Shown here: positions 27,763 to 35,911 of the stretch, in pieces
Layout: each line of letters opens with the position of its first letter
How positions within the stretch are numbered: position 1 is the stretch's first letter
Assembly (NCBI RefSeq): GCF_019039035.1
Contig: NZ_JAHNZT010000003.1
Location: 186,001-250,000 of the forward strand
Length of the DNA stretch: 64,000 nt
Origin: Citreicoccus inhibens
GTDB taxonomy: Bacteria; Myxococcota; Myxococcia; Myxococcales; Myxococcaceae
Direction of reading: 5' to 3'
The notes under the pieces: generated by a model
Seen by the model: the letters and a program-made list of their open reading frames with translations, nothing else
Database searches by the model: none
What the model was told of the DNA's origin: nothing
Made by a program: the position numbers and the translations under genes

Positions 27763-28485
27763 ATGCGACTCACGCGCCTGCTGCCTCTCGGTCTCCTGGC
27801 GCTCGCGGCACCTGCCCTGGCGGCCTCGCGCTCCGAGGGCTCGACCGCGGCGTCCTCCTCCTCGGGCTTCACGGAGGAGGACCTGTACCCGACGCAGCGG
27901 TTCATGTTCAACGTGGGCGGCGGCGTGTCCTTCCCGCTCGCGGACTCCGCGGACCACTTCCAGGTGGGCGGCGGCTTCCAGCTCGGCGCGGGCTTCAAGT
28001 TCCTGCCGCGCCTGGGCGTGGAGGTCGAGTACGTCTACACGTCCTATGGCTTGAAGAACGACGTGCTCAGCGCCTCGGGCATCGACGGCAACCACACCAT
28101 GCAATACGGCGCGCTCGACGCGGTGGTGGACGTGATGCACGCGCGGCCCGTGGGCGTGTATGTCATTGGCGGACCGGGCATCTACTACCGCCAGGTGGAG
28201 CTCAATCGGGTGGACGGCGTGGGGCTCGTCCCGTTCTGCGACCCGTGGCTCCTGGTGTGCTCGTCCGAGCCCGTGGCCGTCACCCAAGTGGTTGGCTCGC
28301 GTAGCTCCACGGACTTCGGTCTCAACGGTGGCGTGGGCCTCACGCTGCGCATCTACGGGCCGCTGCGGCTGTACGTGGAGGGCCGCTACCACTACATCTT
28401 CGGGCCCAAGTTCACCACGCTGGATGGCTCGACGAAGCGCGCGAACGGTGAGTACATCCCCATCATGTTCGGCCTGCGCTACTGA
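27763..28485 (+). CDS. Outer-membrane beta-barrel protein
   Basis: A 240-aa exported protein with signal peptide (LLPLGLLALAAPALAAS) and a serine-rich linker. The barrel consists of strands such as RFMFNVGGGVSFPL, FQLGAGFKFLPRLGVEVEYVYTSYG, AVDVMHARPVGVYVIGGPGIYYRQ and LRIYGPLRLYVEGRYHYIFGPK, ending in the aromatic C-terminal strand PIMFGLRY. That last Tyr is typical for BAM recognition. The OmpW/OmpX-like size suggests a small barrel; no function can be named. AAGGAG precedes the ATG at 27763. One Cys pair (CDP...VCSS) could form a loop disulfide. Confidence 0.75.
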   Translation: MRLTRLLPLGLLALAAPALAASRSEGSTAASSSSGFTEEDLYPTQRFMFNVGGGVSFPLADSADHFQVGGGFQLGAGFKFLPRLGVEVEYVYTSYGLKNDVLSASGIDGNHTMQYGALDAVVDVMHARPVGVYVIGGPGIYYRQVELNRVDGVGLVPFCDPWLLVCSSEPVAVTQVVGSRSSTDFGLNGGVGLTLRIYGPLRLYVEGRYHYIFGPKFTTLDGSTKRANGEYIPIMFGLRY

Positions 28486-28499
28486 GCCCTGAGCCCGCG

Positions 28500-28524
28500 C
28501 CGCCGCGTCCCAGGGGCGCGGCGG
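28500..28524. terminator. GC-rich hairpin between convergent genes
   Basis: CCGCCGCG and CGCGGCGG form a perfect 8-bp stem around TCCCAGGGG between the barrel gene and the convergent glutathione peroxidase gene. No T-run follows on either side. Confidence 0.4.
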
Positions 28525-28543
28525 TGAGCGGTGCAGTCGAGCG

Positions 28544-29101
28544 CTACTTCGCGGCGAGCGCGCTGTCGAGCGCGGCCTTCAGCTCGGCGCTGTCCGGCGT
28601 GACGGCGCTGGGGAAGGCGGCCTTCACCTTGCCGTCCTTGCCCACCACGTACTTGTGGAAGTTCCACTTGGGCGCGCCGTGGTCGCGAGCGAGGAACTCG
28701 TAGACGGGGGACTGGCCGTCGCCCTTCGTCTTCACCTTCTCGAACATGGGGAAGGTGACCTTGAAGCGCAGCTCGCAGAACTTGGCGATCTGCTCGGACG
28801 AGCCCGGCTCCTGCCCGCCGAAGTCATTGGACGGGAAGCCGAGGATGACGACGCCCTTGTCCTTGTAGCTCTCGTAGAGCTTCTCCAGGCCCGCGTACTG
28901 GGGCGTGTAGCCACACTCGGACGCGGTGTTGACGACGAGCACGACCTTGCCCTGGTACGAGGAGAGCTTCTCGGGCGTGCCGTTCAGTCGATTGGCGGAC
29001 AGTTCGTGGAAGGACATGACTTTCTTCTCGGGAGCGCCCGCGATGGCGGCAGTGGACAGCGCGCCCACCGCGGCAACGGTGATGAGGAAGGAGGTCTTCA
29101 T
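28544..29101 (-). CDS. Glutathione peroxidase family protein, exported
   Basis: A 185-aa thiol peroxidase of the GPx fold. A signal peptide (TSFLITVAAVGALSTAAIAGA) implies periplasmic location. The catalytic Cys stands where animal enzymes have selenocysteine, in VVNTASECGYTPQYAGLEKLYE. The Gln and Trp of the tetrad appear in GFPSNDFGGQEPGSSEQIAKFC and WNFHKYVV. Most bacterial GPx proteins are thioredoxin-dependent, so the electron donor in the periplasm is unclear. A frame extension upstream of the ATG at 29101 is a shadow of uvrA. It starts 34 bp after the UvrA-like stop on the same strand and may be co-transcribed. Confidence 0.9.
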   Translation of the reverse strand: MKTSFLITVAAVGALSTAAIAGAPEKKVMSFHELSANRLNGTPEKLSSYQGKVVLVVNTASECGYTPQYAGLEKLYESYKDKGVVILGFPSNDFGGQEPGSSEQIAKFCELRFKVTFPMFEKVKTKGDGQSPVYEFLARDHGAPKWNFHKYVVGKDGKVKAAFPSAVTPDSAELKAALDSALAAK

Positions 29102-29135
29102 GGCGACGTCAGGATGCCGCATGCGCCGCCACATT

Positions 29136-32100
29136 TCACCGACCATCCGTGCGCGCCCGCGGTGACTCCGAAGAGAAGAGCGTCTTGAGCACCCGCCCCG
29201 TCGGCGTCTTGAGCTTCCCCACCTCGCGAGGCGTCCCCGCGGCGACGATGCGCCCACCGGCCTCGCCGCCTTCCGGCCCCAGCTCGACGACGTGGTCCGC
29301 CGCGGCGATGACGGCGGGATGGTGCTCGATGACGACGAGCGTGTCGCCCCGGTCCACCAGCCGCCCCATGAACGTGATGAGCTTCTCCACGTCACCCACA
29401 TGCAGGCCCGTGGTGGGCTCATCCAACACATACAACGTGGGCTCGTGGCGCGCGCTCGCGGTCAGCTCGGCGGCCAGCTTCAGGCGCTGCGCCTCACCGC
29501 CGGAGAGCGTGTTGGAGCCCTGGCCCAGTTGCAGATAGCCCACGCCCAGGTCCGACAGACACGCCAGCGGCGCGGCCACCTTGGGGATCGACTGGAAGAC
29601 GTCCTTGGCCTCATCGGCGGACAGCCGCAGCACATCGCCCACGGAGAGGCCGTGGTAGCGCACTTCCAACGTGGCCGCGTCGAAGCGCGCGCCGCCGCAG
29701 GCCTCGCACGGCGTGACGACGTCCGGCAGGAAGGACATCTCGTGGGAGATGGCGCCCTGCCCTTCGCACACCGAGCAGCGTCCGCCGCTGGCGGTGTTGA
29801 AGGAGAAGCGCGCCGCGGTGAAGCCGCGAATCTTCGCCTCGGGCGTGGCGGCGAAGGCGCGACGCAGCTCGTCCCAGAGGCCCAGGAACGTGGCCGGCAC
29901 CGAGCGCGGCGTGCGGCCAATGGGTGACTGATCCACCGACAGCACCCGCTTCACCGCCTCGGCGCCGCGCAGGGCATCGAAGGCGCCGGGCTTCCCGGTG
30001 ACGAGCCCCAGCTTCTCGCGCAGCGCCGGATACAACACCTGTCGGATGAGCGTGCTCTTGCCCGAGCCCGACACGCCCGAGACGACGTTGAGCCGCCCCA
30101 CGGGCAGGCGCAGGTCCACGCGCTGAAGGTTGTTGGCGCGCGCGCCGGTGAGCTCCAGCCACTGCGTGGGCTCGCCACGCCCGGAGGGCGGACGCACGCG
30201 CGCGGCCCGGAGCGCGAGCGCCGTGGGCGAGCCGCCCTCCAGAACCTCCTCCGGAGCGCCTTCCGCCAGGATGTGGCCACCGCCTCGGCCGCCCGTGGGT
30301 CCCAGGTCGAGCAGATGGTCCGCGGCGCGGATGGTGTCCGCGTCGTGCTCCACCACCAGCACCGTGGAGCCGGTGTCCACCAGCGCGCGAAGATTGGCCA
30401 GCAAGAGGTGCGTGTCGCGCGGATGCAAGCCGATGGTGGGCTCGTCCAGCACGTACATGGCGCCGGTGAGGCCCGCGCCCAGTTGCGCGGAGAGCCGCAG
30501 CCGCTGCATCTCGCCACCCGAGAGCGTGGACGCGTTGCGATCCAACGACAGATAGCCCAGGCCCACGCGCTCCAGGAACTCCAAGCGGCGCAACAACTCC
30601 AGGCGCGACGGCTCGCCAATCAGGGCGCGGTCTCCCTTGAACTTCCACGCGCGCACCCGCGGGAGCATCGCGGCGACGGAGGCCTGCACCACCTCGTGGT
30701 AGCGCGCGCCCTCCAGCCGCACGCCGCGCGGCACCGGAGCCAGCCGGCTGCCTCCGCAATCACGGCACGGCGCCACCTCGCCCTCGGCCACGGCCGACGG
30801 GCCGCCCTGGACGCCGGTGCCTTCGCACGCCTCGCAGCGGCCCTGCTTGGTGTTGAAGGAGAACCAGCGCGGATCCAACTCCGGCACCGCCGTGCCGCAG
30901 CGCGGACAGGTGCGCTCGCTGGACAGGAGCGTCTCGCCCTGGGCGTTGCGCACCTTGAGGGCCCCCTGCCCCCACCCGAGCGTCTGCTCGAACCGCTCGC
31001 GCGGCAGCTTCGAGAGCCGGCCCTCGTACATGACGAGGTCGATGTCGTGCTCCCGCGTCTTGGCCAGGCGCGGCGGATCATCCGTGGAGGCAAGCTGCCC
31101 GTCCACGATGGCCGTGGTGATGCCCGCGCGCGCGGCGGCGGTGAAGACATCCAGGTACGTGCCCTTGCGCGAGCGCACGGCCGGAGCGAGCACCGTGCCG
31201 TCCCCCTTCATCGCCTGCACCTGGGAGAACAGTGCCTCGGGCGTGGTGGCGCCGATGGGCGTGTCATCCACCGGGCAGTGCGGCGCGCCCAGCTTGGCGA
31301 ACAACAGCCGCAGGTAGTGCGCCACCTCGGTGACGGTGGCCACGGTGCTCGTGCCGCCCGCGCGCGAGGTGCGCTGCTCCAACGCCACGGTGGGCGGGAT
31401 GCTGCTGATCCGCTCGACGTCCGGGCGTGGCAGCGTGGGGAGGAACTGGCGCGCGTAGGGCGTGAGCGTCTCCAGGAAGCGCCGCTGTCCCTCGGCGAAC
31501 ACCACGTCGAACGCGAGCGAGCTCTTGCCCGAGCCGCTCGGCCCGGTGACGACCGTCATCTTCCCCAGGGGAATCCGGCACGAGACATCCTGGAGGTTGT
31601 GCTCGCGCGCGTGCTCCACCTCGATGGCCGCGACCTGCGTGCCCGTGCGCCGCGCCTTCGTCGCGCGCGGAGCGGGACGTCCCTCGTCCCGAAGCGCGGC
31701 GGCGGTGGCGCTGCCCTTCACCTTCGCGACCCCGGCGGGGGTGCCCTCGGCCACGAGCCGTCCGCCATCGCGTCCACCGCTCGGCCCCAGGTCGATGATC
31801 CAATCCGAGCCGCGCATCACCGCGACGTCATGGTCCACCACGATGACGCTGCCGCCCTTGTCCACCAGCGCGTGCAGCGCGGCGAGCACGTGGCGCACAT
31901 CCTCCGCGTGCAGGCCGGCGCTCGGCTCATCGATGAGGAACAGCGTGCCCTGCGCGGGGCTGGCGAGCGCGCGCGCCAGCTTCAGCCGCTGCGCCTCGCC
32001 CCCCGACAAGGTGGACAGCGGCTGGCCCAGCGGCAGGTAGCCCAGGCCCAAGCGCTGCGCCGACCCCAGCGTGCGTTGCAGCGCCGGGTCCTCGCCAAAG

Positions 32101-34430
32101 TGGCTCAGCACCTCGTCCACCGTCATCTCCAGCACCTGCGCGACGCTGAAGCCCTGGTGGCGGACGGCGAGCACCTCTTCTTTGAAGCGCCGGCCCCGGC
32201 ACGTCGCGCACAAGAGGGCGACGTCCGCGAGGAACTGCATCTCCACCGTCTCGTAGCCCTCGCCCGCGCACGCCTCGCAGCGGCCCTTGTCCACATTGAA
32301 GGAGAAGTGCGCCGCCGTGAGCCCTCGCACCTCGGCCTCGGGCTCGGAGGCGAAGCGCTCGCGCAGGCGGTCCCACGCCTTGGTGTACGTGGCCGCGTTG
32401 CCACGCGACGTGCGCCCCAGCGGAGACTGGTCCACGAAGGTGATGGCCTTGACCCCCTCGGCGCCCTCCACCGAGTCCACCGCGCCCGCGGCCTCCACGT
32501 CCTTCTCGCCCAGCCGCCGCGCCAGGTGCCGATAGACAATCTCGTCCATCAGCGTGCTCTTGCCCGAGCCGCTCGGGCCGGTGATGGCGCACATCACCCC
32601 CAGCGGCACGCGCACGGACACGTCCTTCAGGTTGTGCTCGCGCGCGCCCTTCACCACCAGCTCGCCCTTGCGCTCGCGCGGCGTGCGCGGCGTGACGCTC
32701 GACTCCGCGAGCATCCGTCCGGTGGGCAGGTCCTTCTTCTTCGCCAACGCCTCGGGCGTGCCGTCGAAGCACAGACGCCCTCCCTGCCGACCCGCGCCGG
32801 GCCCCAGCTCCAACACCCGGTGCGCGGAGCGAATGACCCACGGGTCGTGCTCGAGGACGAGCGCGATGTTGCCTCGGTCCGCCAGCTCCGCGATGGCCTC
32901 GGTGAGCGGCGGCACGTCTCCGGGGTGCAGGCCCACGGTGGGTTCATCCAGCACGAAGAGCGCGCCCGTGAGCGACGTGCCCAGCGCCGCCGTCAGGGAC
33001 ACGCGCTGCGCTTCTCCCCCGGACAGCGTGCGCGCGGGCCGGTCCAACGTGAGGTAACCCAGCCCCACGCGCTGCAAGTAGCGCAGCCGGCTGGACAGCT
33101 CACGCCGCGCCAGCTCGCCTTGCCCCGTGGTGGTGCGCAGCGCGTCCAACCGGGTCAGCGCCTCGGTCAGCTCCAGCCCATGCCATGCCGGCAGGTCGAT
33201 GCCGCCCACGCGCCACGCACGCGCCTGGGCGTTGAGGCGCCCGCCATGACAGCTCTCGCAGAGCGTGTAGGCCCGGTAGCGCGCCAGCAGCACGCGCACG
33301 TGCATCTTGTACGTGCGGCTCTCCATCCAGCGGAACCACGCGCGCACGCCGGGATAGGCCTTGCCATCGCGGTAGTCACCCTCGCCCTCCAACACCAGCT
33401 CGCGCTGCGCGGCCGTGAGCTCGCCCCAGGGCTTGTCCCAGGGGATGTGGCGCGCGTGGCACCAGCGCTGGAGCATGCTCCGCTCCCACTCGCTGGAGGC
33501 GCCGGACCACGGGCGGATGGCCCCCTGAGACAGGCTCAGCGCGGGGTTGGGAATCACCTTGGCCCAGTCGATGCCGATGATGCGGCCAAAGCCCTTGCAC
33601 GGCGCGCACGCCCCCACCGGGCTCTGGTAGCTGAAGAGACCGGGGCGCGCGGGCTCGAACTCGCGAGCGCAGCGCGGACACACGAGCCCCCGGCGCAGCC
33701 GGCGCGGCGGAACCTCGGGAACGAGGAGCCACGCATCGCCCTCGGCGCGGGCCCACGCATCCTCCAGCGCCTGGGTGACGCGCGAGAGGTTGCCGCTCGA
33801 CAGCTTCACGCGGTCCACCACCACCTGCGCCACGCCCGCCGCGTCCGTCGCCTCGGCCGGGCGCAGCGACTCCAGTTCACGCACCTCGCCGCGCACCACG
33901 AGCCGGTGATAGCCGTCCTTGAGCAGGCGGGCGCGCGCGTCGAGGAACGCCGCGGTGTCGGGGATGCGCAGCGGGAAGGTGAGCACCGCCTGCGCCTCCG
34001 GGTGCGCGGTCAGCGCGGCCGTGGCGGCCACGCGGGCATCGGTGCGCACGGCCACCTCGCCGCAGTCCGGACACACCGGCATGGCCTCGCGCGTGAACAG
34101 GGCGGACAGGTACGGCTCCACATCCGCGAGCGTGGCCACCGTGGAGCGCGAGCTCTTCACCGGCGCGCGGCGATCCACCGCGACGCCCGCCGCCACCGGC
34201 TCCAGCGCGTCCATGGGCGGCCGCTCCAGGCGCTCCAGGAACTGCCGCGCATACGGGCTGAAGCTCTCCACGAAGCGCCGCTGCCCCTCCGCGTAGAGGG
34301 TGTCCAGGGCGAGGCTCGACTTGCCCGCCCCCGAGACGCCGGTGATGCAGACGAACTCGCCCTCCGCGAGGTCCACCGAGAGGCCCTGGAGGTTGTGGGT
34401 GCGAGCGCCGACGAGGTGGGTCTTGTGCAT
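29136..34430 (-). CDS. Double-length UvrA (covalently fused UvrA-like dimer)
   Basis: A 1764-aa protein, nearly twice the usual UvrA length (about 940). It holds four ABC ATPase modules. Walker A motifs lie near residues 31 (GVSGAGKSS), 617 (GPSGSGKST), 961 (GPSGSGKSS) and 1451 (GVSGSGKST). LSGGE signatures lie near 467, 807, 1301 and 1641. Paired CxxC zinc sites occur in both halves (CPRC/CAPC, CEAC/CATC, CPRC/CEAC, CSVC/CEAC). Each half has the UvrB-binding-like insertion; the second keeps LAPAVRSRKG better than the first. UvrA acts as a dimer in nucleotide excision repair, so this looks like two protomers in one chain. The 34430 start follows homology; no good ribosome site is visible. Long open antisense frames are shadows. 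Confidence 0.9.
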   Translation of the reverse strand: MHKTHLVGARTHNLQGLSVDLAEGEFVCITGVSGAGKSSLALDTLYAEGQRRFVESFSPYARQFLERLERPPMDALEPVAAGVAVDRRAPVKSSRSTVATLADVEPYLSALFTREAMPVCPDCGEVAVRTDARVAATAALTAHPEAQAVLTFPLRIPDTAAFLDARARLLKDGYHRLVVRGEVRELESLRPAEATDAAGVAQVVVDRVKLSSGNLSRVTQALEDAWARAEGDAWLLVPEVPPRRLRRGLVCPRCAREFEPARPGLFSYQSPVGACAPCKGFGRIIGIDWAKVIPNPALSLSQGAIRPWSGASSEWERSMLQRWCHARHIPWDKPWGELTAAQRELVLEGEGDYRDGKAYPGVRAWFRWMESRTYKMHVRVLLARYRAYTLCESCHGGRLNAQARAWRVGGIDLPAWHGLELTEALTRLDALRTTTGQGELARRELSSRLRYLQRVGLGYLTLDRPARTLSGGEAQRVSLTAALGTSLTGALFVLDEPTVGLHPGDVPPLTEAIAELADRGNIALVLEHDPWVIRSAHRVLELGPGAGRQGGRLCFDGTPEALAKKKDLPTGRMLAESSVTPRTPRERKGELVVKGAREHNLKDVSVRVPLGVMCAITGPSGSGKSTLMDEIVYRHLARRLGEKDVEAAGAVDSVEGAEGVKAITFVDQSPLGRTSRGNAATYTKAWDRLRERFASEPEAEVRGLTAAHFSFNVDKGRCEACAGEGYETVEMQFLADVALLCATCRGRRFKEEVLAVRHQGFSVAQVLEMTVDEVLSHFGEDPALQRTLGSAQRLGLGYLPLGQPLSTLSGGEAQRLKLARALASPAQGTLFLIDEPSAGLHAEDVRHVLAALHALVDKGGSVIVVDHDVAVMRGSDWIIDLGPSGGRDGGRLVAEGTPAGVAKVKGSATAAALRDEGRPAPRATKARRTGTQVAAIEVEHAREHNLQDVSCRIPLGKMTVVTGPSGSGKSSLAFDVVFAEGQRRFLETLTPYARQFLPTLPRPDVERISSIPPTVALEQRTSRAGGTSTVATVTEVAHYLRLLFAKLGAPHCPVDDTPIGATTPEALFSQVQAMKGDGTVLAPAVRSRKGTYLDVFTAAARAGITTAIVDGQLASTDDPPRLAKTREHDIDLVMYEGRLSKLPRERFEQTLGWGQGALKVRNAQGETLLSSERTCPRCGTAVPELDPRWFSFNTKQGRCEACEGTGVQGGPSAVAEGEVAPCRDCGGSRLAPVPRGVRLEGARYHEVVQASVAAMLPRVRAWKFKGDRALIGEPSRLELLRRLEFLERVGLGYLSLDRNASTLSGGEMQRLRLSAQLGAGLTGAMYVLDEPTIGLHPRDTHLLLANLRALVDTGSTVLVVEHDADTIRAADHLLDLGPTGGRGGGHILAEGAPEEVLEGGSPTALALRAARVRPPSGRGEPTQWLELTGARANNLQRVDLRLPVGRLNVVSGVSGSGKSTLIRQVLYPALREKLGLVTGKPGAFDALRGAEAVKRVLSVDQSPIGRTPRSVPATFLGLWDELRRAFAATPEAKIRGFTAARFSFNTASGGRCSVCEGQGAISHEMSFLPDVVTPCEACGGARFDAATLEVRYHGLSVGDVLRLSADEAKDVFQSIPKVAAPLACLSDLGVGYLQLGQGSNTLSGGEAQRLKLAAELTASARHEPTLYVLDEPTTGLHVGDVEKLITFMGRLVDRGDTLVVIEHHPAVIAAADHVVELGPEGGEAGGRIVAAGTPREVGKLKTPTGRVLKTLFSSESPRARTDGR

Positions 34431-34453
34431 TCGGGGCGGACGTTTAACGAGCC

Positions 34454-34480
34454 GACACTTCCGAGCCAAGGGCAAGTGTC
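34454..34480. promoter_or_regulatory. Inverted repeat upstream of the UvrA-like gene
   Basis: GACACTT and AAGTGTC form a perfect 7-bp inverted repeat with a 13-bp spacer, 24 bp before the UvrA-like start and in the region divergent to the protease gene. The spacing (arm centres 20 bp apart) suits a dimeric repressor on one DNA face. It does not look like the SOS boxes I know from myxobacteria. Confidence 0.35.
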
Positions 34481-34600
34481 ATGGCAAGCAGTCGAGGGCC
34501 CGCGGCCCCCGCTGATGGAGCAGGCGACTCCGGGCCCTGCTACAAATCCTCCGGGCTCCCGCTGCCGAGCCCTTCTCGCCGTCCTGACTCAGGAGGCCCC

Positions 34601-35608
34601 ATGCCCGAGGCCACGTCCAAGACCCTGGCTCGGGAGGTGCTCCTGCGCGCGAGCGCCTCCGTGGTGCTGTTGGAGGTGGATGGACATCCGGCCACGGGCT
34701 TCGTCGCATCGGACTCCGGGCACCTCATCACCAGCCTGCACGCGGTGGCCGGCGCGCGCGTCATCATGGCGAGCCTCCCGGACGGCGCGCGCGAAGAGGT
34801 CCCTCGGATCATCGCGGTGGACGAGCGCCGGGACCTCGCCGTGCTCCGCCTGCCCACGCTCCTGCGCGCCCCCGCGCTCGCGATGGGCCAAGGACCGCTG
34901 CCCGCCGAGGGAGAGCCGCTCGTCATCCTGTGCGCGACAGCCGGGGCGCCCCCGGAGGCCCGCACGCTCGAGGTCCGCGCCGTCCAGGTCCTGGGCGACT
35001 GGCTCACGCTCCTGGAGCTGACCCACACCCTGCCCGAGGAGTCCTCGGGAGGCCCCGTCCTGGATGCGCGCGGCGAGGTGGTGGGCGTGGCCACCGCGGC
35101 GGTGGCCAACGGGCGAGCGCTGGGGTTGGTGATTCCCGCGCGCTACGCCTCGCCTCTCCTACAAGGCGAGGACAGCCTGCCCCTGTCTGCGTTGGAGACC
35201 TCGCGCAAGCGCGCGCGCCGGGTGAGGCAGGTGCCCCACCATCCCGTGGGCCTGCTGTCGGGCTGCCCGGCCGACGCCGTGGAGGCCGTCGCCACCACCC
35301 TGGGGCAGACCATCAACATGGGCGCGCCCGCGTACAACCGAGGCGACGTGGATGGCTGCTACCGCCTCTATTGCGGTACCGCCGAGCAGCTCATCGACGA
35401 GCGCCGGGACTGCCCAGGCGTCCAAGGGGCCCTGCGCGAAGGCCTCCGCCGCTGCGAGGGGCTCACCGAGGCCGATGATCGCGCCTGGGCGCTGCGGGAC
35501 ACCTTCGATGGCCTGCTGGATGTCATCGGCCGGTGGCTCCAGCACCGCACGCCGCCTGCCCCCACCGCCCCCGCGGCGCGCCGCCCGCCCAAGACGTACC
35601 TCAACTAG
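34601..35608 (+). CDS. Trypsin-like serine protease (S1C, HtrA/DegP-like core)
   Basis: A 335-aa protein. The chymotrypsin-fold domain (about 10-190) has the full triad: His in LITSLHAVAGA, Asp in ERRDLAVLRL and Ser in EESSGGPVLDARGEVVG. HATG-like GFVASDSGHLIT and GLVIPARYA also match HtrA-type proteases, but no PDZ domain follows. The last 140 residues form a separate helical part with two cysteines (YRLYCG, RDCPG, RRCEG) and a proline-rich tail, which I do not recognise. No signal peptide is present, so it may be cytoplasmic or exported otherwise. AGGAGG stands four bases before the ATG. It is divergent from the UvrA-like gene. Confidence 0.8.
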   Translation: MPEATSKTLAREVLLRASASVVLLEVDGHPATGFVASDSGHLITSLHAVAGARVIMASLPDGAREEVPRIIAVDERRDLAVLRLPTLLRAPALAMGQGPLPAEGEPLVILCATAGAPPEARTLEVRAVQVLGDWLTLLELTHTLPEESSGGPVLDARGEVVGVATAAVANGRALGLVIPARYASPLLQGEDSLPLSALETSRKRARRVRQVPHHPVGLLSGCPADAVEAVATTLGQTINMGAPAYNRGDVDGCYRLYCGTAEQLIDERRDCPGVQGALREGLRRCEGLTEADDRAWALRDTFDGLLDVIGRWLQHRTPPAPTAPAARRPPKTYLN

Positions 35609-35681
35609 CGATCGCCGCCCGCTGATCCACCGCGGGCCCGATTTATCGCGGGATTTCTGCGAAAATCGCCCGGACGCGCCG

Positions 35682-35749
35682 TGTTTCCAGCCCACCGTCG
35701 GGGTGAAAACCCCTGTCTCACGGCGGGCTGAAACATGTATCAGCCGCCG
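35682..35749. ncRNA. Structured intergenic inverted-repeat element
   Basis: TGTTTCCAGCCCACCGT (35682-35698) and ACGGCGGGCTGAAACA (35720-35735) form a long imperfect stem with a bulge and one mismatch (a G-T wobble on the reverse strand). It encloses a perfect hairpin GGGGT-GAAA-ACCCC (35700-35713) with a GNRA-type loop. The right arm can instead pair with TCAGCCGCCG at 35740-35749, so two folds compete. It lies between the protease gene and the metalloprotease promoter. It could be an attenuator, a terminator without T-run, or a small RNA. There is no reverse transcriptase nearby to suggest a retron. Confidence 0.35.
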
Positions 35750-35847
35750 CGCCAGGGCCCCAAATCCCCCTTAATTCAGGAATAAGCCGCAAATTCGCAA
35801 CAGCTTCACTGGAATCGCACGACTCCCCTGATTCTTTTGTCAATCCG

Positions 35848-35877
35848 GTGGAAACTCGCGGACCGCTGTCTCGATAA
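35848..35877 (+). promoter_or_regulatory. ECF-like promoter element of the metalloprotease gene
   Basis: GTGGAAACTC, 13 bases, then TCGATAA, about 35 bp before the ATG. ATCCGG precedes it. The same AACTC-N13-TCGATAA spacing occurs ahead of the 236-aa protein gene at 40410. The boxes resemble -35 (GGAAC-like) and -10 elements of ECF sigma promoters. Confidence 0.45.
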
Positions 35878-35911
35878 CTCTACATTCACCCTGCCGTCGC
35901 GAGCGTTCCCC

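Noticed and set aside
29102-29431. N-terminal extension of the glutathione peroxidase frame
   Set aside because: The extension overlaps the UvrA-like gene, lacks a ribosome site and would bury the signal peptide; start at 29101 is better.
30273-35021. A 1582-codon open frame antisense to the UvrA-like gene
   Set aside because: Its translation is Arg/His/Ala-rich with no domain, and the opposite strand has a complete, motif-rich UvrA. It reflects high GC at third positions.
35682-35735. A CRISPR-repeat-like or retron msr/msd-like look of the TGTTTC...GAAACA element
   Set aside because: Only one copy exists, there are no spacers, and no cas or reverse-transcriptase gene is nearby.
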